A stretch of 64,000 nt of DNA from Alphaproteobacteria bacterium (GTDB taxonomy: Bacteria > Pseudomonadota > Alphaproteobacteria > Micavibrionales > Micavibrionaceae), in contig WGMJ01000003.1 in assembly GCA_016125135.1 (NCBI GenBank), positions 248,001 to 312,000 of the forward strand. Reading direction: 5' to 3'. Numbering within the stretch: position 1 is the stretch's first letter; each line of letters starts with the position of its first letter. Below are positions 8,353 through 17,111 of this stretch, one piece after another. Below the pieces are notes generated by a model, which was not told the origin of the DNA, searched no databases, and worked only from the letters and a program-made list of their open reading frames with translations. A program made the position numbers and the translations under genes.

Positions 8353-9792
8353 CTATTCTACCCATGCAACGCGTAGAATGTTGGTTGAGCCTGGCGTGCC
8401 AAAGGGCACGCCAGCTGTCATCACGAATTTTTCGCCTTTTGCAGCAAGGCTTTCAGTCTTTGCCACACGCTGTGCAACTTTTACCGCGTCACCAAAATTA
8501 TGAACGGTTTCAACCACAACGGGGTATACACCATAAGAAAGCGCCATGCGCCGTGCTGTATGTTCACGCTCGGTTAAACACAAAATAGGCATTGCAGGGC
8601 GCAAACGCGCGGTTCGCAATGTTGTTGTGCCTGATGATGTATAGGTTGTAATGCAGCTTGCGCGGATATCTCGCGCCACCTGATCAGCTGCAACGGTGAT
8701 CGCATCAGCCGCTTCGGCTTTTGCTGTCGGGTGGTCAGCATCCACAATCGCGCGGTATGAATCGTCTTTTTCAACACGCTCGGCAATGCGGCTCATAATC
8801 GTGACGGCTTCAAGCGGGTATTTGCCTGATGCTGTTTCCGCTGAAAGCATGACACAATCCGTGCCGTCATAAACAGCTGTTGCCACGTCTGATGCTTCAG
8901 CACGGGTTGGCGCGGGGCTATCAATCATCGACTCAAGCATCTGTGTCGCAACAATAATAGGCTTACCTGCATACCTAACCTGTCGCACAATTTTCTTTTG
9001 CGTTGAAGGCACTTCTTCGGGCGGGATCTCAACACCCAAATCACCGCGCGCCAGCATAATGGCGTCACAAAGGTCAATAATCTCTGCCATGTGTTGTAAG
9101 GCTGATGGTTTTTCAATTTTTGCAATCAACCCAGCACGGCCAGCAATCAGCTTTTTTGCCTCGGCAACATCTTCGGGTTTTTGCACGAAAGATTGCGCAA
9201 CCCAGTCAACACCCATATCAAGCGCGGCGGCTAGATCACGGCGGTCTTTTTCGGTAAGGGCATCAAGCGGCAAAATGGTGCCAGGGATATTAAACCCCTT
9301 GTTGTTTGAAAGCGTTTTTCCGGCAATCACACGTGTAACCAGATAATCTTTACCCTTCTCGGTTACTTCCAGCCGTACCTTGCCGTCATCCAGCAAAATC
9401 AGTGCACCTTTTGCGAGCGCGCCAATTACTTCAGGGTGCGGCAAATTTACACGGGCTTCATCACCTTCTGTTGTGTCGAGATCAAGACGAAGCGTTTGAC
9501 CTTCTTGCAAATCAATCTTGCCCTCCTTGAAACGCCCGACGCGAAGCTTCGGCCCTTGCAAATCAGCAACGATGCCAATCGGGCGGCCCGTTTCTTTTTC
9601 GATTTTGCGGATGATATCGAGGCGCGCTTTATGGTCTTCAACCTTACCGTGGCTGAAATTAAGGCGGAATACATCAACACCTGCTTCAAAAAGCGCGCGG
9701 ATCATGTCTTCAGTCGTGGAAGCAGGCCCGAGTGTTGCAAGAATTTTTGTGCGGCGTGAGCGCAAAAGATTTGTTTTTGTCATTAAGGGCAT
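8353..9792 (-). CDS. pyk: Pyruvate kinase
   Basis: This full-length 479-residue pyruvate kinase makes pyruvate and ATP from phosphoenolpyruvate and ADP. Signature segments are present in order: RRTKILATLGPAS (about 13-25), FRLNFSHG (42-49), DLQGPKLRVG, the catalytic IEKPSAL, the active-site MLARGDLGVEI and SAETASGKYP. The C-terminal domain ends at GVPFGTPGSTNIL. GGGGAG lies 5 bases before the ATG at 9792; a second ATG three codons later is less well placed. It is read alone, separated from the upstream MFS gene by a strong terminator. Confidence 0.97.
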   Translation of the reverse strand: MPLMTKTNLLRSRRTKILATLGPASTTEDMIRALFEAGVDVFRLNFSHGKVEDHKARLDIIRKIEKETGRPIGIVADLQGPKLRVGRFKEGKIDLQEGQTLRLDLDTTEGDEARVNLPHPEVIGALAKGALILLDDGKVRLEVTEKGKDYLVTRVIAGKTLSNNKGFNIPGTILPLDALTEKDRRDLAAALDMGVDWVAQSFVQKPEDVAEAKKLIAGRAGLIAKIEKPSALQHMAEIIDLCDAIMLARGDLGVEIPPEEVPSTQKKIVRQVRYAGKPIIVATQMLESMIDSPAPTRAEASDVATAVYDGTDCVMLSAETASGKYPLEAVTIMSRIAERVEKDDSYRAIVDADHPTAKAEAADAITVAADQVARDIRASCITTYTSSGTTTLRTARLRPAMPILCLTEREHTARRMALSYGVYPVVVETVHNFGDAVKVAQRVAKTESLAAKGEKFVMTAGVPFGTPGSTNILRVAWVE

Positions 9793-9811
9793 AATACTCC
9801 CCTAAAAAAAG

Positions 9812-9838
9812 AACGTAAAGCCTTCTCAGGCTTTACGT
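9812..9838 (-). terminator. Intrinsic terminator overlapping the MFS stop codon
   Basis: On the minus strand an 11-base-pair stem (AACGTAAAGCC with GGCTTTACGTT) closes a 6-base loop and is followed by a run of seven T residues. The left arm of the stem encodes the last residues of the transporter (RKRKA), and the stop codon lies in the loop. Termination is therefore built into the coding end. It separates this operon from pyk. Confidence 0.85.
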
Positions 9839-11025
9839 TTGCGCATACTGCCCAATATAAGCGGTACGCCGATAAAAAGGGCTAGGCCTGCTTGCGCCAG
9901 TAATGCCAGCTTTAGCGAGCCATGGTCGTTGATAATGCCGAAAAGCCACATCAACGGAATAGCTGCCAGCTGGATCATCAAGCTGGATGTCGAGAGGATC
10001 GTCCCGCGACGGCTCGATTCAACCAGGTTATTCACCGCTGTTTGAAAGCGCGGATAACCAAGGCCATACACCAAATGCCCCAGCAGCAATACAGGCACAC
10101 CGGCAAACACATATTGCGGCCCCAGAAGAAAAGCTGCGCCCGCAGCCGCCAGCGCTTGCAACAAAAACAACACAAACAGCGCCTGACGGTTATTCAACTT
10201 ACCATCGAGATGATGCCCCCACTGCCCTATAATACCGCTCACAAAAAAGCTTGCGGCCATCAGCATACCGAATGTTGCAACAGGTATATTGGCGGCCTCG
10301 TAGTAAGGCTGTTGTACCCAAAGTGATATTTTCGTACTACTGAAAATCAGCGCACCGGCAAATATCAGGAATGCAACTTCCTTATGCCCGTGCAAGGCAT
10401 AGCGCATTGTTTCTGCCATATCATGCAATGGATTCTTGCGCACAGGCTCTTTATGCTGTTGTGGCTCATCCATCAGCAGTGCTGCAGCAATACCCAACGC
10501 CTTTGTAACCAGCGTTACGATCACAGGCAGCATCGGGTTGTGGTCATAGAGCCACGCACCGACAATAGAGGCAAAGCCTACCATATAAAGCGTGATGCCA
10601 AACCGGCGGCCCTCTTGCTGGCGTGCTTCATCAATCCAGCCTTTATCAACCAAATGGTCGTAAAGAATGGCATTGACCGTGCCCGAGTAAAAGCACGCGC
10701 CCACAGCCAATAGAAGTTCGGCAATTATAGCGCCCGCCAGATCATCAGCAACAAACCAGTAATAAAGCCAGCCCAGCACCATAAAGAAGCTGGAAATAGC
10801 CAGTACGATTTTTCGCTTGAACAAATCCCCGATATACCCAGTCGGCACTTCGAGAACAAACATGCCCGCCGCAAAAACAGCTTGCGTGAACATGAACTCG
10901 CCGAAGGTCAGCCCCAGCTGGTTCTGGAAGAACATGACGATCACAGGCAGAATAAAGACGCCGCCAATCAAGCCGGAATATAAATTCACCAGCACAATAT
11001 TCTTGTCACATTTTAGCTTCGTCAT
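9826..11025 (-). CDS. MFS transporter
   Basis: This 399-residue protein has about twelve hydrophobic segments and an MFS motif-A-like turn at GYIGDLFKRK (about 63-72). A central cytoplasmic loop (about 186-200) joins the two halves. It resembles the drug-efflux-like bacterial MFS carriers, but the substrate cannot be predicted. Its ATG overlaps the stop of the upstream acetyltransferase gene by 4 bases, so the two form an operon. The C-terminus is basic (MRKRKA), as expected for a cytoplasmic end. Confidence 0.88.
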   Translation of the reverse strand: MTKLKCDKNIVLVNLYSGLIGGVFILPVIVMFFQNQLGLTFGEFMFTQAVFAAGMFVLEVPTGYIGDLFKRKIVLAISSFFMVLGWLYYWFVADDLAGAIIAELLLAVGACFYSGTVNAILYDHLVDKGWIDEARQQEGRRFGITLYMVGFASIVGAWLYDHNPMLPVIVTLVTKALGIAAALLMDEPQQHKEPVRKNPLHDMAETMRYALHGHKEVAFLIFAGALIFSSTKISLWVQQPYYEAANIPVATFGMLMAASFFVSGIIGQWGHHLDGKLNNRQALFVLFLLQALAAAGAAFLLGPQYVFAGVPVLLLGHLVYGLGYPRFQTAVNNLVESSRRGTILSTSSLMIQLAAIPLMWLFGIINDHGSLKLALLAQAGLALFIGVPLILGSMRKRKA

Positions 11026-11654
11026 GACTCATTCTCCCACCATATGCGCAAATTGGGTAGGCCCTCTTTGCTTGTTCTCTCATACATAAAGTTATCAACC
11101 ATGCTTCCATCAGGCAGAGGCTCACGCCGTGGCGTGCGCCCTGTAAAAACAAATCCAAGCTTTGTGATAACTTTACGGCTTGCCACGTTGCCATCGGCAT
11201 GCTCAAGGCGCACTTTCTTTGCGCCCAACACATCAAATGCGTAGCGTGTTAAAGCGTTCGCGGTTTCCGTGGCATAACCCTTACCTTCAAAACATCTGCG
11301 CACGCAGTAGCCAATCTCGAAACTGCGGTCAGTCCAGTTGAAGCGGTGTAAACCTGTAAAAACAACCAGCTTGCCTGTTGTGATATCAAAGCCACGCAAC
11401 ATCAGATCTTCGCGGGCCGCAAATTTACGTGCGAACTCTATGCTCCTGCGCTCACATGCCTCAGCGTCTGTTGCGTCTTTGCGGTCACGCGCCCACGGCA
11501 TCCATTTCACGAGCGCGTCATAGCTCTCGTCAACAAAGGCAGCGACTTCCACGCCATCACCTGCACGTGGCGGATAAAAAACAAGCCGTGATGAAACAAT
11601 CGGCACAGGCACGGCAATAGCGTCCGTGGTTTCCGGTTTAATAATTGCAGACAT
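11022..11654 (-). CDS. GNAT acetyltransferase (RimJ/RimL type)
   Basis: This 210-residue GNAT protein has the RimJ/RimL layout: an N-terminal RLVFYPPRAGD strand, FEIGYCVRRCFEGKGYATE (acetyl-CoA pyrophosphate loop, about 115-133), and ALTRYAFDVLGAKKVRLEHADGN...S.KV..KLGF after it. It probably N-acetylates a protein terminus or small molecule. The ATG at 11654 is chosen over an upstream in-frame GTG (11690) because AAGGAGG lies 6 bases before it. It is the first gene of a two-gene operon with the MFS transporter. Confidence 0.88.
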   Translation of the reverse strand: MSAIIKPETTDAIAVPVPIVSSRLVFYPPRAGDGVEVAAFVDESYDALVKWMPWARDRKDATDAEACERRSIEFARKFAAREDLMLRGFDITTGKLVVFTGLHRFNWTDRSFEIGYCVRRCFEGKGYATETANALTRYAFDVLGAKKVRLEHADGNVASRKVITKLGFVFTGRTPRREPLPDGSMVDNFMYERTSKEGLPNLRIWWENES

Positions 11655-11952
11655 GATGACCTCCTTGTTGAGGAAGAATCTGTCGGTCACAAAATTTTGG
11701 AGAATTTCAAAACTGCCAGCCCTTCCTTGGTTGAATGGCTGGCAATACAGGCTCAGCCATGCATGGAATTGGTATCAAGCGCGCGGTTACCCACGGGCTT
11801 TCCTGAGGAAATCCCTTGCGCGGCCTGAGCCATTTCATACATGGTGAAACAAATATGCATTTTTACAGAGTATCAGAGGATTTGTTGCATCGCAACAAGA
11901 ATCTTGGCGCCCTGCCCGAGGGTTGATTATTCAGGCGAATTGGGCCATTTTT
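11655..11952. other. Divergent control region, no gene seen
   Basis: About 300 bases separate the divergent acetyltransferase and NDUFA12 genes. The only clear structure is an inverted repeat, GCCAGCC (11715-11721) with GGCTGGC (11737-11743). It has no following T run, so it is more likely an operator or RNA hairpin than a terminator. Short open frames here have no ribosome binding site and no recognisable product. Confidence 0.4.
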
Positions 11953-12357
11953 ATGCCCATGTTGAAGGCAATCGCAAATCTGCTCGGCGCACTCTCTCCC
12001 GTTCATATTACGTGGGACACAATCATGACTGGCGCAAAAAAAATCGGCACAGATTCCCTTGGCAATAAATATTTCGAAGCAAAAGCGCGTAAAGGGTATA
12101 ACCACCCGCGCCGTTTTGTAATTTACAGCGGCACCCCCGATGCATCCAAGGTTCCGCCCGAATGGCATGGCTGGCTACACCACCAGAATGACAACCCACC
12201 ATCTGATGCGCCATCATTCCGCCGCCCGTGGCAAAAACCATATGTGCAGAACATGACAGGTACGGCGAAAGCTTACTTGCCGCAAGGCCATATGCTGAAA
12301 AGCGGCAAGCGCGTGAGCGCAACCGGCGACTATGAAGCATGGTCACCACCGCAATAA
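11953..12357 (+). CDS. NADH dehydrogenase accessory subunit NDUFA12/B17.2-like
   Basis: This protein of about 134 residues matches the NDUFA12 (17.2 kDa) family of respiratory complex I. Family landmarks are the sequence around GTDSLGNKYFE, PRRFVIY and PPEWHGWLHH. In alphaproteobacteria this is one of the few accessory subunits of complex I. The start is uncertain: ATG 11953 and ATG 11959 are both possible and no good ribosome binding site marks either. The MlaD-like and DUF2155 genes follow in the order usual for alphaproteobacteria. Confidence 0.9.
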   Translation: MPMLKAIANLLGALSPVHITWDTIMTGAKKIGTDSLGNKYFEAKARKGYNHPRRFVIYSGTPDASKVPPEWHGWLHHQNDNPPSDAPSFRRPWQKPYVQNMTGTAKAYLPQGHMLKSGKRVSATGDYEAWSPPQ

Positions 12358-12379
12358 TAATTTTTAAGAGGAAGAAAAA

Positions 12380-12916
12380 ATGAAACGCAATCTCGTTGAA
12401 ACCGTTCTTGGTGCCATTGTTATTATTATCGCCGTGTGGTTTCTGGCGTTCAGCTATTCAACAGCCGATGTTGGCAAGGTTGAAGGTTATACAGTCAGCG
12501 CCGATTTCTCGGGCGTTGGTGGGCTTTCGGAAGGTGATGATGTTGTGATCAGCGGTGTTAAGGTTGGCACAGTCAGCAAAATCGAGCTGCAGCCTGAGAG
12601 CTATCTCGCGCGTGTTTATGTTTCACTGAGCAATGATATTAAATTGCCGGACGACACCACCGCCTCTATCAGCAGCAAGAGTTTGCTCGGCGGCTTGTAT
12701 TTGGGCCTTGAGCCAGGTGGCAGCGAAGACATGATCGCGGATGGTGGCAGAATTGAATACACACAAGCCCCGCAAAATCTCGAGCAGTTACTCGGCAAAT
12801 TTATTTTCAGCATGAGCGAAAGCAAGGACAAGGGCACGAAAGATATCACCGCTGCTCCTGAAGCCAGCCACCCGCCTGTTGCCATGGAAGCTGAAGAAGA
12901 ACCAGCAACACCTTGA
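12380..12916 (+). CDS. mlaD: MlaD-like MCE-domain lipid transport protein
   Basis: This 178-residue protein has an N-terminal membrane anchor (about 8-27) followed by one MCE domain (about 36-115). The domain includes the typical SADFSGVGGLSEGDDVVISG and LGGLYLGLEPGG segments, and an acidic tail follows. MlaD hexamers bind phospholipid in the periplasm and work with an MlaFE ABC transporter to keep outer-membrane asymmetry. The mlaEF genes are not in this window. AAGAGGAAG lies just before the ATG. The stop overlaps the next gene (TGATG). Confidence 0.92.
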   Translation: MKRNLVETVLGAIVIIIAVWFLAFSYSTADVGKVEGYTVSADFSGVGGLSEGDDVVISGVKVGTVSKIELQPESYLARVYVSLSNDIKLPDDTTASISSKSLLGGLYLGLEPGGSEDMIADGGRIEYTQAPQNLEQLLGKFIFSMSESKDKGTKDITAAPEASHPPVAMEAEEEPATP

Positions 12917-13584
12917 TGCGCTTTACGGCATCCCTTTTAGCCGTTCTGTTTTTTACCCTGCCCGCTTTCGCACAGGCCCCTGTGATGCAGCCTATCCTTG
13001 AAGGCGACCCCGCGCTTGTGCGCCCCGAAACATCGGAGATCCCCCCCTCCGAAGACATGCTGGAAGCGGAAACGACAACAGAGACAATTGAAACTGCACC
13101 AGAAGTTGAAAATATTGAAAGCACCCCCGCAACAGAACCCGAAGACGAAGCTGACATTCTTGATATGATGATGGGCGAGGATGAAGAAACCATTTCTGAA
13201 ATTCAGGATATTACTGATGATGAATCTTTTGTGTTCGATGAAGAAACGGAAATGAAAGATTATCCTTTCGTGAAACTCCGCGCGCTTGATAAGGTGACAG
13301 CCCGCACAACAACATTGGAAGCGCAAGTGGGTGTGCCCATTCGCTTCGGGCAGATTTATATGAAACCGCAAGCCTGCCGCAAATCACCACCGCTTGAAAA
13401 ACCCGAAACAACATCCTTCCTGCAAATCTGGGAAACCGATATTAAAGGCCAACCGCAATGGGTTTTCAGTGGTTGGATGTTTGCTTCATCCCCCGCCTTG
13501 TCAGCAATGGATCATCCTATCTATGATGTCTGGGTTTTAGATTGTCTTGAAAAACGAACCACAACCGAAGGAGCCTTCCCGTGA
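12916..13584 (+). CDS. DUF2155 exported protein
   Basis: This protein of 222 residues has a signal peptide (about 1-20) and a long acidic low-complexity segment (about 25-110). The C-terminal DUF2155 domain includes VKLRALDKVTART, GQIYMKPQACRK and IYDVWVLDC. Two cysteines of the domain may pair. DUF2155 function is unknown; the gene commonly sits beside the NDUFA12-like and MCE genes in alphaproteobacteria. ATG at 12916 is preferred over the TTG one codon earlier. Its stop overlaps the GTG of mscL. Confidence 0.88.
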   Translation: MRFTASLLAVLFFTLPAFAQAPVMQPILEGDPALVRPETSEIPPSEDMLEAETTTETIETAPEVENIESTPATEPEDEADILDMMMGEDEETISEIQDITDDESFVFDEETEMKDYPFVKLRALDKVTARTTTLEAQVGVPIRFGQIYMKPQACRKSPPLEKPETTSFLQIWETDIKGQPQWVFSGWMFASSPALSAMDHPIYDVWVLDCLEKRTTTEGAFP

Positions 13585-14039
13585 ATGTAAATTTGCCGAA
13601 TGTAAATCTGCCAAAAATAAAATTCGTTGATGAATTCAAAAGCTTTATTGCCCGCGGCAATGTTATTGATATGGCGGTTGGTATTATCATCGGTGCGGCG
13701 TTCACCGGCATTGTCAACTCGCTTGTGAAAGATATTGTCACACCTATTATTGGTGTTGCGACAAGCGGTATGGATTTTTCAAATCTTTTTATCGCACTTG
13801 ACGGAAAAACTTATGCGACCATCGCCGCCGCGCAAGAAGCTACCGCGCCCATTATCAGCTACGGTGTATTTCTGAACGCTGTTATAAATTTTCTTATTGT
13901 TGCTTTTGTTATTTTCATGATGGTCCGCACAATCAACCGCCTGAAGCGGCAGGAAGAAGCGAAGGAAGCCGCCAACCCGCCCGTTACACCGGAAGAAGTG
14001 CTACTGCTGCGCGAAATCCGCGATTCTTTAAAAAAATAA
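13581..14039 (+). CDS. mscL: Large-conductance mechanosensitive channel MscL
   Basis: This 152-residue MscL opens under membrane tension to release osmolytes. The amphipathic N-terminal helix and TM1 are clear (FKSFIARGNVIDMAVGIIIG, about 17-36), followed by a periplasmic loop, TM2 (about 95-116), and a C-terminal charged helix bundle ending LLLREIRDSLKK. The periplasmic loop is somewhat Ala-rich. The start is GTG, overlapping the previous stop (GTGA), with GAAGGAG 8 bases upstream. Confidence 0.95.
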   Translation: MNVNLPNVNLPKIKFVDEFKSFIARGNVIDMAVGIIIGAAFTGIVNSLVKDIVTPIIGVATSGMDFSNLFIALDGKTYATIAAAQEATAPIISYGVFLNAVINFLIVAFVIFMMVRTINRLKRQEEAKEAANPPVTPEEVLLLREIRDSLKK

Positions 14040-14055
14040 CAGGCCTTATTGCCTG

Positions 14056-14102
14056 TCATCCCCGCCCCGCCGCACACAGAGGCGGAAATGAACGGGGATC
14101 CA
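14056..14102. repeat. REP-like palindromic element
   Basis: A GC-rich palindromic stretch begins TGTCATCCCCG and ends CGGGGATCCAAG, with an inner CCGCC/GGCGG pair. This TCATCCCCGC...GCGGGGATCCA form is typical of extragenic palindromes scattered between genes in several alphaproteobacteria. Only one copy is seen here, so its repeat status is inferred from form. Confidence 0.5.
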
Positions 14103-14118
14103 AGCAATTATATAGACC

Positions 14119-14147
14119 TTGAAAAGCGCTGGCTTTTCGCCTAAAAC
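14119..14147 (+). promoter_or_regulatory. Sigma-70 type promoter for tRNA-Ala
   Basis: TTGAAA at 14119-14124 and TAAAAC at 14142-14147 are spaced by 17 bases. They would start transcription about 14 bases before the tRNA. Confidence 0.6.
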
Positions 14148-14167
14148 CACTCATCCTTCTAAAAAAA

Positions 14168-14243
<76 letters not shown>

Positions 14244-14248
14244 CTATT

Positions 14249-14278
14249 AAAAAGCCCTCCATTTAGGAGGGTTTTTTA
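14249..14278 (+). terminator. Intrinsic terminator after tRNA-Ala
   Basis: The stem CCCTCC/GGAGGG has loop ATTTA, an upstream A run and six T residues downstream. It ends the tRNA transcript. Confidence 0.9.
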
Positions 14279-14290
14279 ATAGATGGGGGT

Positions 14291-14311
14291 AATCGGGTGA
14301 ATTGAACCGAC
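14291..14311 (-). repeat. Inverted, diverged T-arm-like fragment
   Basis: Read on the minus strand this stretch begins GTCGGTTCAATTC and ends in CGATT, resembling the T arm of the tRNA 75 bases upstream. It lies between the two direct copies of the tRNA 3' end and may be debris of an integrated element. The resemblance is short and could be chance. Confidence 0.35.
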
Positions 14312-14339
14312 TTTAAACAAATAGCCGCCTCCGGCGGCG

Positions 14340-14364
14340 GGTTCGATCCCGATTGGGTCCACCA
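14340..14364 (+). repeat. Duplicated 3' end of tRNA-Ala (att-like)
   Basis: These 25 bases (GGTTCGATCC...GGTCCACCA) repeat exactly the T-arm and acceptor 3' end of tRNA-Ala (14219-14243). Such direct repeats are the usual mark of site-specific integration at a tRNA gene. Only 121 bases separate the copies and no integrase gene is in the window, so this is a remnant or one edge of a tandem site. Confidence 0.75.
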
Positions 14365-14501
14365 TTTCCCCCTAAACCGCCCCCACTTCGCTAGAAAAGT
14401 AATACATTTCAATATATTAACTCCTTTACACCCCTTTATTTAACATAAAATTAATCCCTTCTCGTCATAATGGGGGCGTAAATTAGGGAATTATTGTTTT
14501 T

Positions 14502-15935
14502 ATGAGTGACGTTGCCCCCCCCATACCTCTACGCCCTGGACTTCGCGATACCTTTACAGCTATGTCCGGTCGCGCAGTTAGTCCAATCGGCCTGAGACGT
14601 CTTTTTGGCGGTGCCGCGGGCGGTGCCGCATGGGGTTCTGCCTTTGCCTATGCCGATGTAACGCTTAACCGTGATGGGCAGGCGGGCGCAGACACAATTA
14701 TCTCAAGCACAGCCATAACAGCAGGCATAAGTTATGGCATGTATGTGGGAGGAGCGGCGGGCCCCCTTGGCTCTGCCGCAGGAGCCATTGTTGGCGGCGC
14801 GATAGGATTTGGGGTTGGTTGGCTGGCCGAACGCACGTTGGTAGATGAATGGCTAGGTGCTCACCTTACCAACGCCGCATATAACGGTATGGGGTTTGAA
14901 AACTTTATAGGCCCGGAATCCGTGCGGGAAATTACCGAGCAGGCCGAAGAGGTTTTGGCTCAGGGTGTTCCAGAGACTGCAGCGGACTACGAGCGTTTTG
15001 TAAGAGTAGGTCGAGCACTTGAGAGAGAAGGTATGAACCTTGAACGAGGCAGAGCCTCTCTTTTACAAGCGCGCCAATCATTTTTAGTAGAGATGGCTAA
15101 AGATGAGGCTCTCATACATCCCGATGTATTCGAGCGATACTGGCAAGTCACTATCCTCAGTGAGAGCGAATGGGAAGACTTATCTGCGGAAGAACGCCTT
15201 GAATACGGCCTTGCAGAAAGAAGAACTGTAGACAGAGATATATGGGAGAGCCTTCCCCCTGACCAACAAAGATTGTTTTCCGCCGAAGGGCCAAACGGGG
15301 AAAGGACCGCCATACTTACTTATCAGTTTATCGCTAGTGAGAACGAAGTTCAGGGGCATGATGCATACTTCTTAAATGAACGCCTTATTACCCAAAACGC
15401 AGAACTTCAGGGCACTGTAGTACGCCTGAGAGATGGGCTTACACAACTTGATGCGCAAGTAGATATAGACCCCGCCCAAACTCAACATCGCTGGCAATAC
15501 TATGGCCCTGGCAATAATTTAACTGACTGGACAGCAGAAGTAGACAGGATTGAGCAGAGTCTGATTGACAATATGCGTACAGAACAAGGCTTACTCGGGT
15601 CGCGACGCGTTCCTCTTACGGAGGCTGACCGCCAAAGGTATGAGCAAGCCTTACATCGCGTTCATAATGAAGCAGAAGACAGGTTACATAATTTACGTCG
15701 TGAAGAGGCCCTTGGCACACTATCACGTGACGAGCGCATTGAGCTCGAAAGTGGTCGCTTGGAAAGACTGATTGAAAGAACGGGTATAAGCGGGGGCCAA
15801 GAGGGTGGCCCACCCGCTTCTGCCGGGTTGCGTGCTACGCGTGGATTCTGGGGCGCTTATAACGAGGCATTTGTAGAAGCATATAACGGAGCTGCCGTCG
15901 CATCAGGTCAGCCGCAGTTGGCACCAGCTCCGTAA
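14502..15935 (+). CDS. Orphan protein with glycine-zipper membrane segments
   Basis: I do not recognise this 477-residue protein. Two Gly/Ala-rich hydrophobic stretches near the N-terminus (about 36-46 and 83-106, GxxxG spaced) look like glycine zippers able to insert in membranes. The rest is charged, helical and soluble (about 120-440), ending in a short Gly/Ala tail. There is no signal peptide. Arg codons AGA/AGG are much commoner than in neighbouring genes. Together with the adjacent duplicated tRNA end this suggests acquisition. It could be a secreted effector or toxin of the type IVB system in the same window, which is inference only. Confidence 0.75.
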   Translation: MSDVAPPIPLRPGLRDTFTAMSGRAVSPIGLRRLFGGAAGGAAWGSAFAYADVTLNRDGQAGADTIISSTAITAGISYGMYVGGAAGPLGSAAGAIVGGAIGFGVGWLAERTLVDEWLGAHLTNAAYNGMGFENFIGPESVREITEQAEEVLAQGVPETAADYERFVRVGRALEREGMNLERGRASLLQARQSFLVEMAKDEALIHPDVFERYWQVTILSESEWEDLSAEERLEYGLAERRTVDRDIWESLPPDQQRLFSAEGPNGERTAILTYQFIASENEVQGHDAYFLNERLITQNAELQGTVVRLRDGLTQLDAQVDIDPAQTQHRWQYYGPGNNLTDWTAEVDRIEQSLIDNMRTEQGLLGSRRVPLTEADRQRYEQALHRVHNEAEDRLHNLRREEALGTLSRDERIELESGRLERLIERTGISGGQEGGPPASAGLRATRGFWGAYNEAFVEAYNGAAVASGQPQLAPAP

Positions 15936-16021
15936 ATGATTTACGTAATATTTACTATTTGCATATATTATGCAGATTGAGTTAAAATAGAAAACTAGAT
16001 TGAAAAGGGTAATATTGGGCT

Positions 16022-16990
16022 ATGTGGCGTTGGTTAGCGACTAGATTAGAAGGCACGGCTGTCGGGGGATTCGCAGCTCGCATGGCCACCAGAGCTGAAG
16101 CTGCTGCCGCTCGACGCGCAACTGCCGGCTTAGCAGAACGTGCGGGATTTGCCGATGAAATAGGCGATAACGCCATTCACGCGGCGGCAAGAGATGCGCG
16201 GGCAGCGCGAGGAGGCCTTTCATTTGCTGATGATGCTGTTGCACCACAAACTGCCGTCCGCGCACCATTGGGACCACGTGAAAGAACAAGATTTATAAGG
16301 GATTTAAATTCTAACAGTGCTCGCGTACGTCAAAGAGCTGCAGAGGGTTTGGCAAGCCGCGGGTTTAACCAAGCTGCTATTGACGCTCTCGCGGGCCAAC
16401 AAAGTGGTAATATTATAACCCGTACACTGGGCGGATTATTAAGTGGCACTTTAAAGCTTGCCTTCGGTACGGTAGCTGTTGGTGGACTTACTATTGCAGG
16501 GGGCTCTATATACTTGGCATATAATGCAGATGATGTCCGTAGAGCCGAGGCTGCGCTTTTCGATGCGAGCGCCCCACTAGAAGAAGGCACACAAACATAT
16601 AACAGAGCGTTGCGTGATATAGCGGGCTTTAGCCCAGACCGGATATTGGACAGAGTGCCAGAAGGGCTTAACGATCAACAGATCCTCGCGCTTCAACAGA
16701 CAAGTGCTGTTGTGCGCGATATCGTTAGAGATTACAATGGCCCCCTTGTTGATGCCAACCAGAGGCCGCACCCTGACTTGTTGCGTACTATTAACGAGCA
16801 GCTATTTTTAAACCCGCCCGATGAGCGTATGGCAGGTATCGGGCGCGCACTGGAGGCCCTTAATCAAGACGGAGCCACGCAGCCATTTGTTAGAGCATTC
16901 TGGGAGGCGACGGCAGCAGAAATTGGAAGCGCTCACAATTTAAGGATGGAAAGAAGGGGGCCACAGCCAGCTTTGGCCGCAGAAATGTAG
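16022..16990 (+). CDS. Orphan Ala-rich protein with one membrane segment
   Basis: This 322-residue protein of unknown family starts with an Arg/Ala-rich helical region (1-115). It continues with a Gly-rich hydrophobic segment (about 145-168, GTVAVGGLTIAGGSIYLAY) and a soluble C-terminal half. The design parallels the gene upstream: a glycine-rich membrane segment plus a helical body. It sits 86 bases after that gene and 121 bases before the next orphan. It is likely part of the same acquired set. Confidence 0.72.
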   Translation: MWRWLATRLEGTAVGGFAARMATRAEAAAARRATAGLAERAGFADEIGDNAIHAAARDARAARGGLSFADDAVAPQTAVRAPLGPRERTRFIRDLNSNSARVRQRAAEGLASRGFNQAAIDALAGQQSGNIITRTLGGLLSGTLKLAFGTVAVGGLTIAGGSIYLAYNADDVRRAEAALFDASAPLEEGTQTYNRALRDIAGFSPDRILDRVPEGLNDQQILALQQTSAVVRDIVRDYNGPLVDANQRPHPDLLRTINEQLFLNPPDERMAGIGRALEALNQDGATQPFVRAFWEATAAEIGSAHNLRMERRGPQPALAAEM

Positions 16991-17111
16991 CTATCCCTTT
17001 GAAATCAAGTTGATTTTTGAGTAATAGGCCAGAATTTGCAAAAATGAAGATTTATATGCCAAAATACAGAAACAGATTATTAATTAACTTAGGATTTGCG
17101 GAGTAGTAAAA

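Noticed and set aside
11841-12068. 75-codon plus-strand frame upstream of and overlapping the NDUFA12-like gene
   Set aside because: It overlaps the NDUFA12-like gene in another frame, has no ribosome binding site and no recognisable product.
14050-14160. Possible CRISPR or short tandem repeats near the tRNA
   Set aside because: Palindromes here are single and unevenly spaced; there is no repeat-spacer periodicity and no cas gene in the window.
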